Below, in pieces: positions 59,598 through 64,000 of a stretch of 64,000 nucleotides of DNA. Both the position numbers and the translations under genes were made by a program. Each line of letters begins with the position of its first letter. The first letter of the stretch is position 1. The stretch covers positions 3,534,001 through 3,598,000 of the forward strand of contig NZ_JAGS01000001.1 in assembly GCF_000526775.1 (NCBI RefSeq), in the 5' to 3' direction. Source of the DNA: Ruminococcus albus AD2013. Its GTDB lineage: Bacteria; Bacillota; Clostridia; Oscillospirales; Ruminococcaceae. A model generated the notes under the pieces. That model had not been told where the DNA came from. It saw nothing but the letters and a program-made list of their open reading frames with translations, and searched no databases.

Positions 59598-60941
59598 ATG
59601 TCTGCACCTATATACGAATTTGCCAAAAACTACGCTGAAAGCGGCGTTTCACGCTTTCATATGCCTGGTCATAAGGGCAAGCCTTTACACGGGCTTGAAC
59701 CACTTGACCTCACCGAGATACGCGGTGCCGATTATCTCTTCGGTGCCGAGGGTATAATCGCTGAGAGTGAAGCACGCACTGCCGCACTTTACGGCGCGGC
59801 TAAGACACTCTATTCCACCGAGGGTTCCAGTCTTTGCATAAAGACTATGCTCGCCATAGCTGACCACTGCCGCGCCGATAAGTCCAAACGTATGCTTGTG
59901 ATGGCACCGCGAAACGTCCACAAGGCGTTCATCAATGCCTGCATACTGCTGGATATCGACGCTGACTGGGTATATCCTGCCGAGAAAAGCCGCTCGCTGT
60001 GTTCATCGGGAGTGACCGCCCATGATATATGGGCTTCTTTTCTCAGATGCCCGCGTGAGATCGATGCGGTGTATATAACATCTCCCGATTATCTTGGATT
60101 TATCGCGGATATCCCCGCTATAGCCGAAGTCTGCAAAAGCTACGGAGTTCCGCTCATCGTCGATAACGCACACGGCGCTTATCTTAAATTCCTTGATACG
60201 GACACTCACCCGATAACTCTCGGCGCAGATATGTGCTGTGATTCCGCACACAAGACTCTGCCCTGCTATACAGGTGGCGCGATGCTGCATATTTCACAAA
60301 ACGCCCCTGCGGGTTTTGTGGAATGTTCCAAGCTGATGATGTCCCTCTTTGCGTCAACAAGCCCGTCATACCTTATCATGCAAAGCCTTGACCTCTGTGC
60401 TGAATATCTCGCAGGGGATTATCGAAAAGCGCTGGCTGAAACTGCCGCACGCACTGAACTCTGCAAACAGCGCCTTAACGCTATGGGCTGGCGAACCATC
60501 GGGGATGAAAAATGCAAGATAACCATAGCTTCTGCTGAACGTGGCATAAGCGGTGATTCTCTGGGGGATATCCTGCGTAAAAATAAGATAGAACCCGAAT
60601 ACACCGACCCCGACCTCGCAGTGCTGATGACCACGCCTTTCAACACCGAGGAAGATTTTACCCGTCTTGAAGCGGCGATGGCAGATATCAGACCTGCCGA
60701 GGGTACAGACCTTCAATTTGACGGCATACCCGAAGCCATAGTGCGTATGCCGATACGCGAAGCGGCGTTTTCGCTACAGCAGGAAGTGCCTGTTGATGAA
60801 GCCAAAGGCAGGATATGCGGAATGACGGTCACAAGCTGTCAGCCCTCGGTTCCGATAGCGGTAAGCGGCGAGGAGATCACACCCGAGATAATTTCTATCC
60901 TCAAAAGATACGGCATATCCGCCATAAGCGTTTTAAGATAA
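59598..60941 (+). CDS. Orn/Lys/Arg decarboxylase-type PLP enzyme (YaaO-like)
   Basis: A 447-residue PLP enzyme of the fold-I Orn/Lys/Arg decarboxylase group. Key segments: SRFHMPGHKGKPL near the N-terminus, STEGSSLCIKTMLAI, PRNVHKAFINACILLD, IVDNAHGAYLKF, and CDSAHKTLPCYTGGAML with the PLP-binding Lys. It is shorter than biodegradative 700-residue decarboxylases and fits the YaaO/SpeA-like short form. The substrate cannot be fixed from sequence. AAAGGAC precedes the start. It leads the darA-holB cluster, as yaaO does in Bacillus. Confidence 0.88.
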   Translation: MSAPIYEFAKNYAESGVSRFHMPGHKGKPLHGLEPLDLTEIRGADYLFGAEGIIAESEARTAALYGAAKTLYSTEGSSLCIKTMLAIADHCRADKSKRMLVMAPRNVHKAFINACILLDIDADWVYPAEKSRSLCSSGVTAHDIWASFLRCPREIDAVYITSPDYLGFIADIPAIAEVCKSYGVPLIVDNAHGAYLKFLDTDTHPITLGADMCCDSAHKTLPCYTGGAMLHISQNAPAGFVECSKLMMSLFASTSPSYLIMQSLDLCAEYLAGDYRKALAETAARTELCKQRLNAMGWRTIGDEKCKITIASAERGISGDSLGDILRKNKIEPEYTDPDLAVLMTTPFNTEEDFTRLEAAMADIRPAEGTDLQFDGIPEAIVRMPIREAAFSLQQEVPVDEAKGRICGMTVTSCQPSVPIAVSGEEITPEIISILKRYGISAISVLR

Positions 60942-61034
60942 AACGCTCTTTACTTTTCTGATCTAAAATGATATAATAATATAATAGTATAACATCCGCC
61001 CGGACAGACGGCGGAAAATTTGGGAGGTACTCCG

Positions 61035-61358
61035 ATGAAACTTGTATATGCGATAGTAAATAACGATGATACCTACGCTGTAAATAAAGGTCTGCAAAAG
61101 GCAGGCATACGCGCCACAAAGCTGTCTTCAACAGGCGGCTTTCTCATGGCGGGAAATACAACATTCATGATCTGCTGTGAAGATGCGCAGGTGGATATGG
61201 TGATAGAAGTTCTGAAAGAACATTCCCGCAAGCGCAAGCAGTTCGTGCCGTCGTCTGTTGTTACCGAGCCTATCAACGAAAAGTCCGTGCCTGTTGAAGT
61301 ATCCATAGGCGGTGCGACTATATTCGTTACCGATATCGAGCGTTTTGAACAGGTATAA
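61035..61358 (+). CDS. darA: Cyclic di-AMP receptor, PII-like
   Basis: A 107-residue DarA/PstA-type protein starting MKLVYAIVNNDDTYAVNKGL with KLSSTGGFLMAGNTTFMICC, the typical c-di-AMP receptor pattern, and a C-terminal GATIFVTDIERFEQ. GGGAGG precedes the ATG by eight bases. The homotrimer binds c-di-AMP; downstream targets are unclear. It is adjacent to holB, as in many Firmicutes. Confidence 0.93.
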   Translation: MKLVYAIVNNDDTYAVNKGLQKAGIRATKLSSTGGFLMAGNTTFMICCEDAQVDMVIEVLKEHSRKRKQFVPSSVVTEPINEKSVPVEVSIGGATIFVTDIERFEQV

Positions 61359-62333
61359 ATGATGAAGATATACGGCAATCAGACCCTGCTGAAACAGACC
61401 GCACGCATGGTCAGTGCAGGGCGCGAGCCTCATTCGATGATAATCCACGGCGAAAAGGGATTGGGCAAAAAGGAGATAGCGAAGTATATCGCGGCACAGC
61501 TAATGTGCGAAGCCCATACAGGCGAACCCTGCGGGCAGTGCCGAAGCTGCCGCCTTATCGAAAAAGGCGTTCACCCCGATCTTATTTTTGCACAGCCCAA
61601 CGACAAGGGAAACTACTATGTCGAGGATATCAGAGATACCATCGTGGCAGATGCGCCTGTTGCACCTAATGAGGGAGATATCAAGGTCTACGTCATACCC
61701 GACCTTGACTTATCTGTGCAGACTACCGTGCAGGTGCAGAATATCCTGCTGAAACTGATAGAAGAGCCCCCCGACCATACTGCGCTGATACTAACAGCCC
61801 GCAGCAGGGAGACTTTTCTTTCTACGATAATTTCCCGATGCGTCAGCCTTGCCGCCGCCCCCGTGACTATGCAGGAAAGCGGGGAGTATTTGCAGGAGAA
61901 TTATCCCGACCGAGATATCACCGAGATACGAGAAGCCCTTGAAGCGGGCAAAGGCAATATCGGACGGTGCCGCGCTTATATGGAAAAAGAGCAGTACTAT
62001 AATTCGGTGGCTCTTGCTAAAAATCTTGCCGCCGCATATTCCGAGGGCAGTGAGTACGGCGTGCTTAAAGCCCTTGCTGCCGCAGACGGCAAAAAAGCCT
62101 TGTTGCGTGAGGGCGTATATCTTTTCTCCGAGATAGTCCGCGATTCCTGCGCACTGCTGACAAATGGCGAAGTGATAGGCTGTGATACTCATTCAGCCGA
62201 ATCGCTCTCCCGAAAGCTAACACTTTCCGCAGGTGCCGAGCTTTATGATATACTGACGGCTGCCGTCCGCAGGATAGATGCGAATTGCAGTTTGTCATTG
62301 GTATGCAATAGTTTGTGCGCGGAGTTGTTTTGA
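61359..62333 (+). CDS. holB: DNA polymerase III delta' subunit
   Basis: A 324-residue clamp-loader subunit. P-loop IIHGEKGLGKKEIAKYIAAQ, a zinc module CGQCRSC, and the SRC motif region STIISRCVSLAAAP are present; the P-loop has KK instead of KT/KS, in line with a delta' that does not hydrolyse ATP. It starts at the TAAATG junction after darA. The following ricT/yaaT-type genes usually found in Firmicutes are absent; a repeat-like gap and an IS follow. Confidence 0.92.
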   Translation: MMKIYGNQTLLKQTARMVSAGREPHSMIIHGEKGLGKKEIAKYIAAQLMCEAHTGEPCGQCRSCRLIEKGVHPDLIFAQPNDKGNYYVEDIRDTIVADAPVAPNEGDIKVYVIPDLDLSVQTTVQVQNILLKLIEEPPDHTALILTARSRETFLSTIISRCVSLAAAPVTMQESGEYLQENYPDRDITEIREALEAGKGNIGRCRAYMEKEQYYNSVALAKNLAAAYSEGSEYGVLKALAAADGKKALLREGVYLFSEIVRDSCALLTNGEVIGCDTHSAESLSRKLTLSAGAELYDILTAAVRRIDANCSLSLVCNSLCAELF

Positions 62334-62605
62334 TCAAAGATAGTTTAGAGTAGAATGCCAAGGAAGAGAGCTTTTGGTCAAGCTTTTCGCGAAAAGGTCC
62401 TAACGCCGGACGGGCGGATTTCGCGGCAACAAACCAGCGCACTAATCAAACTATGCCGCGAATCAAAGCGCGCGGTCAAGCCTCGCGCTAGCAGGCTTGC
62501 GGAGAGCTCGAGAGGCGGAGCCGCTCGGTCAAGGCACCAAAGCGACGCGACAAGAGTGCTTTAAATAGCACAGCAAACTAACGTCCAAATAGGGCGCGGC
62601 AATAT

Positions 62606-62638
62606 CAAAAAAAAGGGGGTGTTGCAATCGCAGCACCC
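62606..62638 (-). terminator. Minus-strand terminator
   Basis: GGGTGTTGC (62617-62625), loop AATC, GCAGCACCC (62630-62638), with an A run to its left that is a T run on the minus strand. Confidence 0.7.
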
Positions 62639-62705
62639 TCTAACCATATCCGAACATCAGAGTAAAAAAACATATTAACGGGTGAAATAAGCTGTTTCAG
62701 AGCGC

Positions 62706-62746
62706 ACACCCCCAAGCCCTCTTCAAAAAAGAGGACTCGGGGGTGT
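62706..62746. terminator. Hairpin downstream of the transposase
   Basis: ACACCCCC (62706-62713) and GGGGGTGT (62739-62746), with an inner CCTCTT/AAGAGG stem. It lies 16 bases past the transposase stop and may be the terminator or part of the IS end. Confidence 0.6.
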
Positions 62747-62761
62747 AATGTTCTGCTGGTT

Positions 62762-64000
62762 TTATGCTGATTTCAGTTCAAAAAGAGAAATTCCAAGTCG
62801 GTTTTCTGAGATCTTAGCAAAAAGCTTCTTTATGTTGTATGCAAGTCCCAGCAAAAGGAACTCAGTTCTGATGTTATTTTTGCCCCTGCACAGGAATCTT
62901 CTGAAGCCATGATCCTGTTTCAGTACTCCGAATACGCCTTCAGCCTGTATGCTTCGGTTCATTCTGAGCTGTTTTCCGAATTCTGTCGTTATATTTTCCA
63001 GGCTTTCTGTTCTCAGTTCTTTGAACTTATGCGATATAGACAGCGTCTTGTTTCCTTTTGCTTTTGTACAGTTCTGTTTGTATGGACAACCTTCGCAGCT
63101 TTCACATCTGTACATAGCTTTTTCGGAAACGAATCCCGTCTTGCTTTTTTCGTGTTTAGTCCCGACTCTCCAAAGTATCCTGCCGGCTTTGCATACGAAA
63201 ATATCGCCCATTTCGTGGTATTCCATATTCTCGGGTCTGCCGTATTTTGTACGATAATTCCGCTTTTTGCTCTGCTCATAATTTACGGGTTTTATGTATG
63301 AGGTCATGTTATGTGATCTGAGATAAAGATAGTTCTCCTCGCTCTCATAACCCGCATCACAGATGATGTTTTTCAATACAAACAGCTCCAGATCGTTGAG
63401 CTTTGACAGAAACGGGATCAGCGTATTTACATCGCTCCGTTCGCTTGAAACGTCTATACCTACAATATACTCGCCTTCCACTGCTGCCTGTATGTTGTAT
63501 CCGGGTTTCAGCTGACCGTTTCTCATATGGTCTTCCTTCATGTGCATGAATGTTGCATCGGTATCTGTCTTTGAAAAGCTGTTCCTTCCGTCAAAAAGGC
63601 TGTTGTAATAGTCATACTGTGCCATTTTATCGCGATATCCTTCCAGCTTTTCAAGTGCTTTCTGATATGATGATTTATGATGTCCTTTTCCGTAAACTCG
63701 TTCAATACCGAATTTTATCATAAGAGATGACAGGGTCGAGATCATATCCGATACTCCTGTATTTTCGGGGAATCTCACACCATAAGCATAATTTATCTCA
63801 TCAAGTATCTCAGGCAGTTTGGTACGAAGTTTCTGCTCGTTTTTTGAGACCGCCTTTTTCCAGACGAATGTATATCTGTTTGCATTAGCTTCGATCTTGG
63901 TGCCATCAATGAACAGGTTCTCACCGCTTATCTCTTTCATATTCAAAAGATACTTTACAACAGCGTAAAACACACGCTCGATCTGTTCTCCAATTTTCTG
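62762..64000 (-). CDS. IS1182-family transposase, cut by the window edge
   Basis: The frame is open through 64000, so the N-terminus lies outside; 413 residues are visible. DDE-type features: FIDGTKIEANANRYTFVWKK, YIVGIDVSSERSDVNTLIPF, NIICDAGYESEENYLYL, and a C-terminal EGVFGVLKQDHGFRRFLCRG. A Cys-rich segment (YRCESCEGCPYKQNCTKAKG) is typical of IS1182 members, which are about 480-550 residues. No frameshift is seen in this part. It lies just downstream of the holB cluster. Confidence 0.9.
   Translation of the reverse strand, partial: QKIGEQIERVFYAVVKYLLNMKEISGENLFIDGTKIEANANRYTFVWKKAVSKNEQKLRTKLPEILDEINYAYGVRFPENTGVSDMISTLSSLMIKFGIERVYGKGHHKSSYQKALEKLEGYRDKMAQYDYYNSLFDGRNSFSKTDTDATFMHMKEDHMRNGQLKPGYNIQAAVEGEYIVGIDVSSERSDVNTLIPFLSKLNDLELFVLKNIICDAGYESEENYLYLRSHNMTSYIKPVNYEQSKKRNYRTKYGRPENMEYHEMGDIFVCKAGRILWRVGTKHEKSKTGFVSEKAMYRCESCEGCPYKQNCTKAKGNKTLSISHKFKELRTESLENITTEFGKQLRMNRSIQAEGVFGVLKQDHGFRRFLCRGKNNIRTEFLLLGLAYNIKKLFAKISENRLGISLFELKSA

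Larger units (their letters stand above)
62334..62761. other. GC-rich repeat-like gap beside the IS
   Basis: About 430 bases. Positions 62355-62565 are unusually GC-rich and contain CTTTTCGCGAAAAG (perfect 14-bp palindrome, near 62383) and repeats of GGTCAAGC/GGTCAAGG near 62373, 62475 and 62527. An open frame here is basic and not protein-like. Two hairpins follow, 62617-62638 and 62706-62746. Confidence 0.5.

Noticed and set aside
62355..62564. Open frame of 69 codons in the GC-rich gap
   Set aside because: Very Arg/Ser-rich translation with no ribosome site; the segment looks like a non-coding repeat.

Overview
The window reads as chromosome from a low-to-mid GC Gram-positive anaerobe of the Clostridia, most likely a Ruminococcus or close relative. 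The pointers are a domain-permuted family 3 beta-glucosidase (the arrangement known from Ruminococcus albus), strong Shine-Dalgarno sequences, many consensus sigma-A promoters with 17-bp spacers, a decarboxylase-DarA-HolB cluster, and a Tn1549/CTn-type conjugative element. The genus is an inference; no rRNA is present.

Positions 1 to about 21,843 are the right part of an integrative conjugative element (ICE). Nearly all of its genes are on the minus strand and read leftwards: a replication-initiator-like protein (20.3-21.3 kb), two small proteins, PcfB, the VirD4 coupling protein, a Maff2 pilin-like protein, a TrbL/VirB6-like membrane protein, PrgI, the VirB4 ATPase, a CD1108-like protein with a degenerate M23 domain, DUF4315-like and DUF4366 proteins, an orphan cytosine methyltransferase, an Fn3 protein, topoisomerase III and several small proteins. 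The relaxase and integrase are not in the window and should lie to the left. Two plus-strand cargo islands interrupt the element: an AT-rich pair (unknown gene plus EcsC-like protein, 3.3-4.6 kb) and an AAA-ATPase/PD-(D/E)XK protein with its own promoter and terminator (18.5-20.2 kb). The element ends in a 3' fragment of tRNA-Leu(CAA), so the window shows the attR side of an insertion into a tRNA gene.

From 21.9 to 43 kb the chromosome carries surface and carbohydrate functions: a secreted C-type lectin protein; a regulator with a desulfoferrodoxin-like tail; a five-gene minus-strand unit (ABC ATPase, very long coiled-coil permease, GH3 beta-glucosidase, small protein, repeat lipoprotein); a divergent MoxR ATPase and vWA/calcium-repeat protein; several lipoproteins; the DUF6106-AcpS-NnrDE operon; and an amidohydrolase with an apparently non-canonical start.

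From 43 to 57 kb come a Wzz-like/BY-kinase pair without polysaccharide genes, an acyl-ACP thioesterase, an Rrf2 regulator with three cysteines, a YbaK deacylase, a cytidylate-kinase-like protein, an orphan AgrC-like histidine kinase followed by LytTR-like boxes and a short transcription unit, a cytidine-deaminase-fold protein next to a Cache/degenerate-GGDEF protein, an MBL hydrolase, an ECF S component, and a purine nucleoside phosphorylase cluster.

From 57 to 64 kb come WYL and DUF896 proteins, a sigma-region-4-like protein, a structured intergenic element, the decarboxylase-darA-holB operon, a GC-rich repeat-like gap and an IS1182-family transposase cut by the window edge.

The best candidates for undescribed biology are the deaminase-fold/degenerate-GGDEF pair (51.4-53.9 kb), the orphan histidine kinase with its putative short regulated transcript (49.1-50.95 kb), and the EcsC-like cargo pair in the ICE.
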